DNA of 64,000 nt from Periplaneta americana (GCF_040183065.1 NC_091120.1:17006708-17070707), one strand, 5' to 3'. Shown: positions 47,597 to 58,502, counted from the stretch's first letter. Program-made: numbers and translations. The notes: generated by a model not told the origin, from the sequence alone.

Positions 47597-47821
47597 TTAA
47601 TACTGCTTCATCCATGATTTTAAACATGTGAGTGCATTCACATGCTCCGAATTAAGTGCCGCTCTACGTTTAGTAACAATGTTTCCTGCATCACTAAACA
47701 CGAAAAAAAAAACTGTTTTTCTGTCAATCACTTCTCCACGATCGTTCAATTTAAATCCAAACGTTTCACCGAGTTTACCTCTCAAATTCTTATATGACAT
47801 AATGGAGTTTACAATTTTCAC
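47597..47821 (-). pseudogene. BED-finger start fused to hAT dimerisation end
   Basis: A 74-codon minus-strand frame combines two distant parts of an Ac/ZBED-type hAT transposase. The first half, GKLGETFGFKLNDRGEVIDR plus KTV, is the beginning of a BED zinc finger (W/F.YFGF...N..GEVID..T..C). The second half, FVFSDAGNIVTKRRAALNSE plus HVNALTCLK, is the extreme C-terminal motif (S.AG.[IV][VL]T..R..L....V..L..L..). Between them the whole catalytic core is absent; the join lies in the 9-A run at 47703-47712. It fits an internally deleted element, here the host of 44846-48476. Confidence 0.8.
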
Positions 47822-48751
47822 AAACCACAGAAAACTGAATTTTTTTCTTTATGAAACTAAACACACAACCTTCATATACAAACTCAGTACAGAAACTGCA
47901 ATTGCAAAAGTACAGCGGTCGAAACAGAAGACTGGCCCCTATTGTAATCGAATTACCAGATTTTAGAAAGAGAAGAAGATAGTTACGCTCTCACTTGCAC
48001 ACAGTGTAGACATGGCTATTTTATTAGGGATGAGGGGGACGAATCCCAGAAAAGTATGTATTTCATATGCTAGGAAGATGAGCTGACAACAAGGTGGAAG
48101 TTTTCTTGGAAAATCATAAAACTTAATAAGGGTTTCGCATTGTTTGAACTTTCAATAGAGATAGACTAGGTCACTGTCGTCATATCTCCATCTCTTTCTA
48201 AAGTGTTTGTGCAAAGATTTTCCCTACGGTACCTGCTTTGCAGTTAGAAAAAAAATAACAGTACTATTATGCTTTTAAGTAAGCAATTTTCGAGAGAGGA
48301 ATATTGTCGGAATTTTTAGTATGAGTTTGTATTAACAAAATAATAATTAATATCAACTACAACCGATTAATTTTAATCTATTTGATTATTCGATTAAATA
48401 TTTTTGATCAATTAATCTTACAACAGAAACTGATCGTTTAATCGATTAGATTAATCGATTAAATCCCACAACACTACAATGAATGCCATGTGCGCATAAA
48501 TTTTATTATCCATCTTGATTACACAATTTTTAACACTAAATCACTTCGGAATATAAAGTGTATACAGAGTAAATCACATGTATGTTTGGAAAACGCGTGA
48601 ACGTGCTCCTGGATCAAAAATAAGAACAATTCCTTATATGAAAATTTGACGGAAATTGCTTATTTATTGATAAAATTGTGACTTTTATTTTATAAGTAAC
48701 TGATCATATTATTGTGTTGTTTTTGTTTTGAGTTTGTACCAATATTTGTTT

Positions 48752-49047
48752 TGGGCGGCCGGGTAGCTCAGTTGGTAGAGCAGCTGGCTACGGACTGGAA
48801 GGTCCGGGGTCCGATCCCAGGTGGTGACAGGATTTTTTCTCGTTGCCAAACTTTCAGAACGGCCCCGAGGTTCACTCAGCCTCCTATAAAATTGAGTACC
48901 GGGTCTTTCCCGGGGGTAAAAGGCGGTCAGAGCGTGGTGCCGACCACACCACCTCATTCTAGTGCCGGTCATGGAAAGCATAGGGCTCTACCTCCATGCC
49001 CCCCAAGTGCCTTCATGACATGTTACGGGGATACCTTTACCTTTTTT
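48752..49047 (+). mobile_element. full-length tRNA-headed SINE
   Basis: The 15-bp TSD TACCAATATTTGTTT is at 48737-48751 and 49048-49062. The head has TAGCTCAGTTGGTAGAGC and GGGTCCGATCCC; the tail is ATACCTTTACCTTTTTT. Same family as 4723-5023 and 35502-35724. Confidence 0.95.
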
Positions 49048-49104
49048 TACCAATATTTGTTTACAAACAACACAGTGACAAGACAGTAGTATATTGTTTT
49101 TGTT

Positions 49105-49329
49105 TTGATTGGACGTGGTAGTCCAGTGCCTTGGCCACCCAGATCACCCGACTTCACTCCATTAGATTTTTACCTTTGGGGTCACTTGAAGGCTGTCGTC
49201 TATGCAACACCAGTGAATAAATCAGAGGAGCTATTGCAATGTGTTGAAAATGGATGCCAATTGATCCATGATGACAACATAGTATTTGAGCGAACTCGCC
49301 AGTCGTGTGTACGTCGTGCTCAGGCATGA
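49105..49329 (+). pseudogene. Tc1/mariner transposase C-terminal fragment
   Basis: The frame contains IGRGSPVPWPPRSPDFTPLD, then FYLWGHLKAVVYATPVNKSE and FERTRQSCVRRAQA. This is the third-Asp region (SPD) and tail of the same DUF4817-type transposase that is intact at 62723-63808 (WPARPSDFISLDFYLWGHLK). The first two catalytic Asp and the HTH domain are missing. The upstream boundary coincides with the element's deleted centre next to the SINE. Confidence 0.88.
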
Positions 49330-49589
49330 GTAAACAATGTAGGGGGATATATTGAGCACCTTTTGTAAACGTTAAATGGCAGGTTTCCAAACATGTACAA
49401 GTGACAATAAGAAAAGAACAAAAACAAAGTATGACCATTTCTCCAATAAATAAGAATTTTCCGTCAAATTTTCATATAAGGAATTATTCTTATTTTTGAT
49501 CCAGGAGTACGCTCACGCGTTTTTCAAACATATTTATGACTCACCCTGTATATGCTTTCACGTGTTAATTAACCAGCTTACCTTGTTGA

Positions 49590-49622
49590 GTAGTTTCACC
49601 CGGTGGACTATCATCAGAACTG
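49590..49622 (-). ncRNA. hammerhead-like core near a Penelope fragment
   Basis: Minus strand: GTT, CTGATGA, a weak stem II, GAA, ACTACT, C, AAC. Helix I can pair GTT with AAC. Stem II is poor, so this may be a decayed motif. Confidence 0.3.
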
Positions 49623-49788
49623 GGTGGTCTTCGCGTCTTCTAATTGCGTTTCCTGTGGGTATGTGTTTGTGTAGTGTTATGTGGAGTCAAAAAGTATGTG
49701 TGTTCTGAAATCGAGTTGTGTTGAGGATTTGATGCGGGTGTGTTTTTGTGTGCCTGTATATTTCGTATTGTTATAGTGTGTTGGTTTA

Positions 49789-49992
49789 TGCAATAACTTA
49801 TACATACGACAGACATGCAGATCATTTCAAACACGTTACAAAGAACACATCACAGCCATAACCAAATCATACAACACTTCCACATGTGCAGAGCACATCA
49901 CAAACACCAACCACACCTACAGCAACATAAACACAGACATGGAAATTCTACATTTCCAACCGAAAAACCAGAAACTTTATATTCCGAAGTAA
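49789..49992 (+). pseudogene. Penelope-like GIY-YIG endonuclease fragment
   Basis: The frame CNNLYIRQTCRSFQTRYKEH, then ITAIT, TSTCAEHITNTNHTYSNI and MEILHFQPKNQKLYIPK, ends TAA at 49990-49992. It matches the C-terminal GIY-YIG domain of Penelope-like elements: the LYIGQT.RSF..R..EH core (here LYIRQT, with the Gly replaced), H.....H and EILH. The Gly-to-Arg change and absence of the reverse transcriptase show decay. Sequence upstream (49560-49780) is GT-rich and carries a hammerhead-like core on the opposite strand, which suggests a rearranged or inverted copy. Confidence 0.8.
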
Positions 49993-50097
49993 ATTTAATT
50001 ATTGGGAGCGGTTTTGTAAGATCATATTTATGGGTCATTCGAAAATTGATGGCAACACTGCCAGTATTCAGCTCCTGTAACAGTGACCAGTGTAAAC

Positions 50098-50937
50098 AAA
50101 TACCTTACTATAATAATAATACTGGACAGGTAGCAGTTCTGCGCGAGAACGACGCTGGTGCTGCTACCTAGGCGGCCGGTGTGGCGATAGTCGCGAAACA
50201 AGCTGTAATCAATTGCAATGTATATTGTTGATGGGCTAGTTAATACTTATATTAATTAGTGCTGTGATCTGCTGTTTGTAATTGCTACAATTACAGCATT
50301 ACAAATTGCTCCAAATCGTACTTTCGATTTCCGAGGGATCATAAAACGTGAGTCAACAACATTCTTTAGTAGGCCTAATTCCTTCGTCTTTGTGTTGATA
50401 GAAAAATACAAATTAGCTTTTTTATTTAGACCTAATAAATGAATATAAGTTAAAATGTATTGGAAATTTTAAGGTTTTATCAAATGAAGTTTTATTGTTA
50501 TCCACATGCCTTTACTAATTATTACAAGCATCAGATTACTATCAATTTTATCTTTGCAGTTGTCAGCAATGCGTATATAAAGCATTATTGTAAATTCATT
50601 CTTAATGTCAGAATTGATTTTGTCTCATTAAACCAAAGAATAAATATGTAACAATTAATTACGGAAAGTAATATGAAGTATGCAATATTTCTCATAATAT
50701 GCAGCTTTGATATAAGATAATAATTTTACATTAAATATTATTCAACATTTCTAAAGCGTTTCATATATTATTCCACATTAACAACTCACGTTTTAAACAA
50801 TAGTCCGAATCCCGCTATCGTAATATTTGTATTTGTGGACGTAATTCCACGCCGCTTCGCTAGATGTCAGGTCCGCAATATTTCGCACTCACGTCAATGC
50901 TGTTAGTATACAGCTGTCCGGTATTATTATAGTAAGG
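50098..50937. mobile_element. unclassified TIR element
   Basis: AAATACCTTACTATAATAAT on the left and, inward from the right, AAATACCTTACTATAATAAT, continuing AYGGACAG-like. The interior begins GC-rich (GGCGGCCGGTGTGGCG) near 50170. TSD and coding capacity not found. Confidence 0.7.
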
Positions 50938-51590
50938 TATTTGATGTAAGGTTGTATTATGAGATGGAGTGGTGTCTGATATATGTTATTTTGTAAATTA
51001 TAAGATAATAGTCTTATTTATACTCTATACGTACTGGTTGTAATAATACTGTTATCTGCAGCGCTTTAATGCCGAAAAAATATAAACAGGAGTAGGATCT
51101 TGTCAAAATTATGTTTGTTGTTTATGGTTATGAAGTTAGTCACTCTCTCTGTTTAAGAAATGTAACAGTAAATACTATTTCAATAAATTCAACACATGCA
51201 ATGCTTCACAGCTATTTATAGTAAAAAGTGAACACATACATACCCTTTTTTCTGCGCTGTGTGCACAGTTGAGCGTTGTCACCGTGAACTCGATATCCTT
51301 GGGTTGTTCTGAGTTGGCTTGAGGGAAGAAAAATGTTAAATTACTACTTCTAATGTCATTGCCGTTTGGTGTACATAACATTTTTTTATTCATGCTTGTT
51401 ATTCGTTTCTACGTTGTCCAATGCTGTAGTATGTATTTCAATTTCTTATTCATTCATTCATTCACAGCGTTCTTCCCAATGGCAGGTCTTTCACTGCAAA
51501 CCCAGCATTTTCCAGTCTTTCATTTTTTTCTGCCTTCCTCTTTGTCAATTTATTATATAAGCTTCCAATAGGTATTTAGGTAGATATAGG
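50938..51590. other. unassigned intronic sequence
   Basis: No element recognised within intron 3 of the phosphodiesterase gene. Confidence 0.45.
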
Positions 51591-52110
51591 TATTTAATCA
51601 TAGTAGTAATTTAGGCCCAAGAATATATAACAAATTTATATTTAAATATCCTAATCTTGTCAATTCTAATAGTTCCAGTATTAAATTTAAAAAGTTGTAA
51701 ATTTAAGGCATGAATTATTTAAGATTGTTTGAATCAAAATGCAACACTATTACAGTATTTAATCATAGTAGTAATTTAAGCCCAAGAATATATAACAAAT
51801 TTATATTTAAATATCCTAATCTTGTCAATTCTAATAGTTCCATATTAAATTTAAAAAGTTATGTATGGATTTTATAAACATTGAAAATTTCTAAATTTAA
51901 GGCATGAATTGTTTGAACCAAAATGCAACACTGTTACAGTATTTAATCATAGTAGTAATTTAGGCCCAAGAATATATAACAAATTTATATTTAAATATCC
52001 TAATCTTGTCAATTCTAATAGTTCCAGTATTAAATTAAAAAATTTATGTATGAATTTTATAAAAATTGAAAAATTGTAAATTTAAATTTATATACTATAA
52101 TTGCATAGTA
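51591..52110 (+). repeat. three tandem copies of a LINE ORF2 C-terminal segment
   Basis: Units start at 51591, 51756 and 51940 (165 and 184 bp). Each translates to FNHSSNLGPRIYNKFIFKYP (unit 2: NLSPRIYN) then NLVNSNSS, the LGPRIYN block usually found just before an ORF2 stop. The LINE 3' end (TTCAGGGGCGAGCTAAAG) and a TAAA-type tail follow to 52445. Confidence 0.85.
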
Positions 52111-52242
52111 GACATAAGACAAATTGTATTGCATAATTATTAATTTCAATTCAGGAATCCGTCCCTGAGCACGAGTTCTACTCTTTCAGGGGCGAGCTAA
52201 AGTTTTTCTATATATATTATATTTTATGTTACAATTATTAGC

Positions 52243-52249
52243 AAAATAA

Positions 52250-52312
<63 letters not shown>

Positions 52313-52365
52313 ATACATACATAAATAAATAAATAAATAACTAAATAAATGAATGAATGAATGAA

Positions 52366-52400
<35 letters not shown>

Positions 52401-52405
52401 ATATA

Positions 52406-52444
<39 letters not shown>

Positions 52445-52445
52445 A
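52243..52445. repeat. (AAAT)n microsatellite
   Basis: About 200 bp with a few CATA/GAAT variants, probably expanded from the LINE tail. Confidence 0.96.
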
Positions 52446-53186
52446 TATTAATTTGAAGATTATCCTTTCAATTAATGCATTTCGCCTTTATCTTCGAAAT
52501 TCTTTTTACATTTTATATCATCAATTTTCACTGAAACAAATCTATGTACATATCAATACAGGTATAAATTGAAAAATTTTTTTTAAGTTATAAGTGGCTG
52601 TATGCAGATACTTACGCGGTATTCTGTAACTCAAATAAAATACCATTTCGGATTCCGTAATAAATTACGTACATCAATACACTGAATCTTGATCATATAC
52701 ACTTAGTTTTGTATCAGTTAATGTCCAAAACGTACATTGGTAACGAAATCAAAGCACTAAAACGTCAAACGTCATGCCTTTATTTCGCCAACGCCCGCCT
52801 CCACTCGGCGTTGCCAAACCTACCCATCCTCCGGCTTGTAACTGAAGATGACACTATATTGATACATTTTTATTAGTACTAATGTTTCTCATAGCGTTTT
52901 CTTGTAACTTCATACGAATATATTTTTCATATTGTTTTGCTATTTGTTTTTATTTAGGCCTACATTTTATTGTATTTTTGTTTAGTCAATCTTACGTATT
53001 ATTGTCTTACGTATTGTTTTGACTATGTCGATTGCACATTCATTACAGCGTAAAAAATAACGATAAAATGAAAATCTTCAAAGCAATAATGATGAAAATT
53101 CATATGAGTCTAAGGAAGACCGCAAGGAAACGACGTGAGAATGAAACACCCAAAAATATATTTTCATCTTAAAAAATTATCTGTAG
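52446..53186. other. unassigned intronic sequence
   Basis: Nothing recognised. Confidence 0.45.
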
Positions 53187-53277
53187 TAATGTCACGAGAG
53201 GCCTGAGATCTGCCGATAAATCCACGAGCGAAGAGAGTGGATTTATCTGGGAAATCTCAGACCTCGAGTGACATTTA
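53187..53277. repeat. long hairpin abutting a TIR element
   Basis: Arms 53187-53225 and 53237-53277 are inverse with few mismatches; GATAAATCCAC and GTGGATTTATC flank the loop GAGCGAAGAGA. It ends 5 bp before the left TIR at 53283. Confidence 0.88.
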
Positions 53278-53282
53278 TTAGG

Positions 53283-54259
53283 ACTATTTCGTGAATAAAA
53301 TAAAAATGCAAATAATATAGCCCTAAAGTTCGATCACAAAATGTTAATAATTGTATATTTACGAATACTTCAGTGCAATAAAGAAATTCGATGTTATTAT
53401 TCAGTAATGCCAATTGCGAAAAGCGAAATACAGGTTTAACAATGTTAATTACACGTACTGCACTTTTCTCTTACTATATAATATAAATACATTTTCATTA
53501 TCTGCTGAAATCATGATATAATTTAAAATTTTATAATATAATTACAGTAACCTGATTAATACATTAATTAAATGAAGAATTGTTGAAAACGCAGTTATCT
53601 AATCTGAATGAAGGAATGTAATTTTTTTCTGATATCCTACAATGGACGTGGAATTAGAAGATGAAGATGTATTTTATAGGCTATAGTTATAGGTTAGATT
53701 ACCTGTGTGAGCAGGACCAGTGTCAGCTGTGCCTTATTTCGACCGTTACTCACAATCAGTGCTACACGAAAGCATTTTTTATAGCTCGACAAACGTATTC
53801 TCGCTGTAGTGTGTAACGGAACTAAAGCTGCATCTACACAGTTCAATATTCCAATCGCGTATGCGTGCAGTCTGGGAAGAATATTGAAGGAATCAACTTC
53901 AAAACGTACGTTAAATTAAGATGCATAAAGATTTTATGTCTAATGGAGCGCCGTTTTGAACGTCGTCTTCACTGCGTAAATATATTAATTAATATTAAAT
54001 CTTAATCTTGCATTCATTGCTTTAAAGTTGAAAGAAAAGTTTAACCGTGTAGTTGCATCTTAATGTATTCATGATCATCGATTTATGGGGGAACAGTTGG
54101 CGACAATGACTAAACAAAAGAACGACCATGCGATAAATTGAAAGCGATAAATCTAGCTGCAAAAATTATCGCAAAGTGTGACTGTGATTGGTTTGAATTC
54201 AAAATTTCATTACACTTCATTGGTCGAAAATGCAATGACGTCATATAAACGAAATAGTC
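53283..54259 (+). mobile_element. TIR element, copy 2 of the family at 2282-3251
   Basis: GACTATTTCGTGAATA on the left and, inward from the right, GACTATTTCGTTTATA. 977 bp. The right part (GACCAATGAAGTG, CAAACCAATCACAG, GCGATAA in inverse) aligns with 2290-2390. No transposase. Confidence 0.75.
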
Positions 54260-54451
54260 TTATAAAACTTTGTATATGTCACATCCGTTACTAAAAGAAT
54301 ACTGTAGCTTTGTAAATCCTAGGCCTACTTCTTACAATAAACAGGCAACGGTCTCTTGAAAAGGCCTCTCCGTGAATATTTTACGTACCACTTATCTTAA
54401 AGCATAATGCTGCAATTATATATGTTTCATGAAGTATTACTATATGACTAC

Positions 54452-54602
54452 CTGTAAATTCCTCAACTGGTTTGTCGATGGTATCGTGGTCGATCCATGT
54501 CAGGCCCATTTCAACCTTTTCAGCCAAGTCTTGCCAGTGCTGTTTGTTCTCGTAGCAACCATCATATAATGGCTGAATCCAAGGAAATGTTTCTGAAAGC
54601 AC
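54452..54602 (-). CDS. Pde6: cGMP-type phosphodiesterase, penultimate exon
   Basis: Acceptor TATCTTTGTAG, then phase-0 [40 protein letters not shown] and [10 protein letters not shown], then donor G/GTAGTC. 151 bp, phase 1 at the 3' end. This is the distal helix bundle of the PDE catalytic domain: the region after LPLY with P.L.P...GC..N...W..LAE in PDE5/6/11. It carries W and acidic residues but no metal ligands. The match to the family is unambiguous by eye. The exon lies 350 bp from a TIR element on the intron 3 side and about 165 bp from the tail of a LINE on the intron 2 side. Confidence 0.9.
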
Positions 54603-54767
54603 CTACAAAGATATACACGAAGATTTAATACCATTTGAATTCATACTTAAATGAGAGAAAGTTAATTTCAATATAAGAGGATTGTTACAAAAACAGTAGG
54701 TACATCATACTGAAGGAAAGTACTGTAAGTGTTGCAAAGACGACACATACTTTCTCATTATACGGCT

Positions 54768-55945
54768 TACTTACTTAGTACTTACTTACTTACAAGTGGC
54801 TTTTAGAGAACCCGGAGGTTCATTGCCGCCCTCACATAAGCCTACCATCGGTCTCTATCCTGAGCAAGATTAATCCAGTCCCTTCTATCATATCACACCT
54901 CCCTCAAATCCACTTTAATATTATCCTCCCATCTACGTCTCGGTCTCCCCAAAGGTCTTTCTCCCTCAGGTCTTCCAACTAAGACCCTATATGTCTTTCT
55001 GGATTCACCCATACGTGCTAAATGCCCTGCCCATCTCAAACATCTGGATTTAATGTTTCAAATTATGTTTGTTGTGTAACTTTCTCCATTCTCCTGTAAC
55101 TTCAACCCTTTTATCCCAAATATTTTCCTAAGTACCTTATTCTCAAACACCCTTAATCTCTGTTCCTCTCTCAAAGTGAGAGTCCAAGTTTCACAACCAT
55201 ACAGAAGAACCGGTAATGTAACTGTTTTATAAATTCTAACCACCAGATCTTTCGATAGCAGACTGGTTGATAAAAACTTCTCAAGCGAATAATAACAGGC
55301 TTTTCTCATGTTTATTCTGCGTTTAATTTTCTCTCCATTATCATTTATATTTCTTACTGTTGTTGCAAGATATTTGAATTTTTCCACCTTTTCAAAGGAT
55401 AGGCCTAAATTTCGAATTATTATTAATATACTGTATTTCCATTATCTACATATCGGTACTATCACAGTCTAATATATGCAGTCACGAAGCTCAATATGTA
55501 GTAAATATGCATCCATAGATAGTTGCTAACCACTAGAACCGCTAATATCGCCTCATTACAGACAATGCGAAATAGTACCAGCACAGTCTATTGTTCCTAG
55601 CACCCTCACAACTCAAGTTTCGTGACTGTATATACTAGACTGTGCTACTATGTTCTAGTCACGAGACGTATTCACATACTTTGTTTTTTCCGGATTTATT
55701 TCCATCTCATTACTTGCTTGAAGTAAAATTCCCGTGTCTTCCTTGATAGTCTCTGGATTTTTTCTAACATATTCAGGTCATTCGCATAAACCTCTCTGTT
55801 ATCCTGGACTTTCCTAATGGCATATTCTAGAGCAAAGTTAGAAAGTAAAGGTGATAGTGCATCTCCTTGTTTTAGTCCGCAGTGAATTGGAAGACATATT
55901 AGGGCAAGAGAAGAAGGAAAATAGCATCGTTTTACATTCATTTTT
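54768..55945 (-). pseudogene. RTE/CR1-like reverse transcriptase with (TAAG)n tail, split by a MITE
   Basis: Same family as 23885-24978. On the minus strand 55941-55696 holds [20 protein letters not shown], with the catalytic box mutated (YANDLN for YADDVN) and small deletions. A MITE (55462-55645) follows. 55387-55058 holds MEKFKYLATTVRNINDNGEK, RRINMRKACYYSLEKFLSTS and RIYKTVTLPVLLYGCETWTL. Further decayed sequence reaches the GRPRRR-type region and the tail TAAGTAAGTA at 54794-54768. Inactive. It lies wholly within intron 2 of the phosphodiesterase gene, on the same strand. Confidence 0.9.
55462..55645. mobile_element. short copy of the AGTCTAGTATATA MITE
   Basis: TCACAGTCTAATATATGCAG on the left and, inward from the right, GCACAGTCTAGTATATACAG. 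Flanked by direct TACTA (55457-55461, 55646-55650). Inserted in the RTE-like LINE, whose relative at 24k lacks it. Confidence 0.8.
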
Positions 55946-56194
55946 CTTAAACAAATATAAAAATATTTGTATCCATACCCTTAACACCATGTATAGATAA
56001 AGTTGTCTAAAAAAACTTTTGATCCCATATAGGGAACAAAATAGATAAAGAGTGCAAAATATGTACTGTATGTAATGATCATATATGGGATAGACGTTAA
56101 ATCTAAATGATACTTAATCTTGTTTGTTTTACATAAACAAAATATGATTTCTATGATATAATGGAGTTTGTTACAAGTTTCCAAATGTCCTTAC

Positions 56195-56278
56195 CTTGTA
56201 TAAAGGAAGACAGATTACATCTATGAAGCCAACTTGCATTTGTGGTAACTCATCCTTCCTCTCTCGATCCATCATTGC
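56195..56278 (-). CDS. Pde6: cGMP-type phosphodiesterase exon
   Basis: Exactly 28 codons between acceptor TTTTTATTCACAG and donor AAG/GTAAGG, phase 0 at both ends. It reads [20 protein letters not shown], then VICLPLYK. In PDE5/6/11 enzymes this stretch, M.R.....P.MQ.GFID.[IV]C.PLY, contains the invariant Gln that clamps the purine ring (here Q15 of the exon, in QMQVGF) and the Phe of the hydrophobic clamp. That supports a catalytically competent enzyme. It follows exon 61518-61373 directly in the family order. Confidence 0.92.
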
Positions 56279-56483
56279 CTGTGAATAAAAACATTACATA
56301 TTTTACCAAGTTGAAATTGTGATAATCTATTAACCTGCATAATGAAACATTTTTCCTTACACTGAAGTATTGTTAAGTTATTTCATAAACAACTTTTCCT
56401 TTGTCCCACAGTAACTCTTGCTGTCTGACAATGCTCCTAAGAGGAATATTCTATTATCATTAATTACTGACATTGATTATTTC

Positions 56484-56625
56484 AGTGGTTCCCAAACTTT
56501 CTGAAGGCGCGACCCACTTTTGGGCGAGACATTTGCTTACGACCTCCCACTATCATACCGGTACTCCATTCAAAAATACAAATCCCTGTAAAATCGAAAA
56601 AAAAAAAAAAAAAAAAAAATTAATA
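56484..56625. mobile_element. single end of a Charlie-like hAT MITE
   Basis: CAGTGGTTCCCAAACTTTCT followed by GGCGCGACCCACTTTTGGG is a familiar hAT terminus. It breaks into a poly(A) run at about 56597-56620. No opposite end was found. Confidence 0.65.
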
Positions 56626-56729
56626 ATAAGAAGTCTAGTCAAAACCGATTGATACCACCCAACAAGCACGGGTATCTGCAAGATGAGGAATAGGATTATG
56701 CAAACCTACAGAGGCATTATTATGACGTC

Positions 56730-57590
56730 ATGCGAAAAAAATGGCGGGTCTGTGACGCGCGGGCTTTTAGAGGTGCGGCTCAGTTGCCATATGGCGTAAA
56801 GTGCATAGGATTTGCTAATGATGTGGCGTTGTTAGCAGAAGAGGAAATGATACCAAAGGATATGCTACTGGAGCTAAATGGCAGCTGTGAGCAGTATGGG
56901 ATGAAGATAAATGCTAATTAGACGAAAACCATGGTCATAGGAAGAAAAGTAAAGAAGGTAAACTTACAAATTCTATATGAGGCAGTATAGCAAGTGGACA
57001 GCTTCAAATACTTGGGTGTACTATAAGTAGTAACATGAGCTGCTGCCAGGAAGTCAAAATGAGGATAGCAATGGCCAAGGAAGCTTTTAATAGAAAAAGG
57101 AGCATCTTCTGTGGACCTCTGGAAACAGAACTAAGGAAGAGACTGCTTTGTGTGGAGTGTCGCATTGTATGGGGCAGAAACATGGACATCACGACGAAGT
57201 GAAGAGAAGCGAATAGAAGCATTTGATATGTGGATATGAAGAAGAATGGAGCATGTAAAATGGACAGACAGAATAAGAAATGAAGCTGTGTTGGAAAGAG
57301 TGGGTGAAGAAAGAATGATGCTGAAACTGATCAGGAAGAGGAAAAGGAGTTGGTTGGGGCACTGGCTGAGAAGAAACTGCCTACTGAAGGATCCACTGGA
57401 AGGAATGGTGAACGGGAGGAGAGTTCGGGGTGGAATAAGATATAAGATCATATACGACATTAAGATATATGGATAATATGAGAAAACGAAGAGTAAGGCA
57501 GAAAATAGCAAAAATTGCAGAAAGCTGGGTTTGCAGTGAAAGACAGAAGACAAAATGAATGAATCAAGATGTATACATTCTTTCATTATA
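56730..57590 (+). pseudogene. non-LTR reverse transcriptase fragment
   Basis: Starts around GVKCIGFANDVALLAEEEMI: the YADD-equivalent box reads FAND, where FADD is expected. LELNGSCEQYGMKINAN, FKYLG, EAFNRKRSIFCGPL and, in shifted frames, WTDRIRNEAVLERVGEERMM, LIRKRKRSWLGHWLRRNCLL and VNGRRVRGG follow. The order is that of an RTE/CR1-type ORF2 from palm to C-terminus. Several frameshifts and stops (for example at 56919). A paralogue lies at 59880-61315. Located in intron 1. Confidence 0.88.
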
Positions 57591-57647
57591 CTGCCGATTA
57601 TGTTAATATTTAAAGTAATGTTTTCTTTCCATTACATTAGTCTATAC

Positions 57648-58502
57648 CAGGCCTGCACAAGGTTTGCGCTCTCCGAGCCGGCTCACAGCTTATGAGCGGA
57701 ATGCAGATATTAGCTGCGCTCTGTATAAGGATGGACTGGAAGAAGGGGTGATCTCGTACAAAATGTACACAAAAGGAAGTACTATTACAAGTGCTTATGA
57801 AATAAATTCCCGTTCAGTGTTTGCAAAACTATCTTGGACTATTATTAATTAATAAAGAAATATTTATTTTACAGAAGTAATAGAAATTGTATAGCTACTT
57901 AAATGTACAATATCATTTTGCTATATTTTTTATTTATCAGTACATCAAAACGAGGTTTTATGCTGTTGGCAGCTGAAAGGAACAGTAGCCTACTGATCGT
58001 AATGAAACATCAGTTACAGATGTTCGATGTCTGCCTTTATTAAAGTTGATTATAGAAAACAGTTGCTCACAAATAAAGATTGAGCCAAACATAGCAATCA
58101 TTTTCACAGCCAGCCTGTGTAGTCGTGGATATTATTGCTAATGTTTAGTCTTGTAAAACTCAACCAGGCTAGTAGTATTATTCAAACGATCTTTAGCCCT
58201 TAGGTCACATTGAAGATCAATAAGTTCGAGCTGTAAATCGTTAAATGTTAAATGTTATGTTTCGTCTTTTAGATTCCTCCATACTGTACTGTAGCAGTAG
58301 GTAAGCAACGTGAAACAGTTACTGAGAATAGGCCTACACACTGCACTCCACTAGATAACTGAGTGGTCGTTTCCCTCTCCTCTACGTAAGCAAGTCTATG
58401 TCATTCTGACGTATCTTCCTCTCCGTTTCGGCGAGCGGTAAACACCGCTCTCCCGCTCCGAAGGAGCGCGCGCGCTCGTTGAGCGCTGTTTGTGCAGGCC
58501 TG
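57648..58502. mobile_element. hAT MITE
   Basis: CAGGCCTGCACAAGGTTTGC and, inward from the right, CAGGCCTGCACAAACAGCGC. Flanks GTCTATAC and CTCTATAA share TCTATA (6 of 8). 855 bp, with the right end GC-rich. Non-coding. Confidence 0.85.

Larger units (their letters stand above)
44846..48476 (-). mobile_element. hAT derivative with ATCGAT-rich ends, heavily invaded
   Basis: Right end, inward: TAGTGTTGTGGGATTTAATC, then many ATCGATTAA words. The left side has matching TAATCGATTAAC and GGTTTAATCGATTTG words from about 44851. CAATG borders both sides (44846-44850; 48477-48481), a partial TSD. Contains hAT coding remnants at 47597-47821. The left terminus itself is diverged, so that edge is approximate. 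Confidence 0.6.
48565..49548 (+). mobile_element. Tc1/mariner (DUF4817-type) derivative with 95-bp TIRs
   Basis: Starts CAGAGTAAATCACATGTATG; inward from the right, CAGGGTGAGTCATAAATATG. The inverse match extends about 95 bp through CTCCTGGATCAAAAATAAGA. TA at 48563-48564 and 49549-49550. A SINE (48752-49047) interrupts it. Confidence 0.9.

Noticed and set aside
51591-52110. CRISPR-like or regulatory repeat array
   Set aside because: Units are contiguous, 165-184 bp, and encode a LINE ORF2 end.
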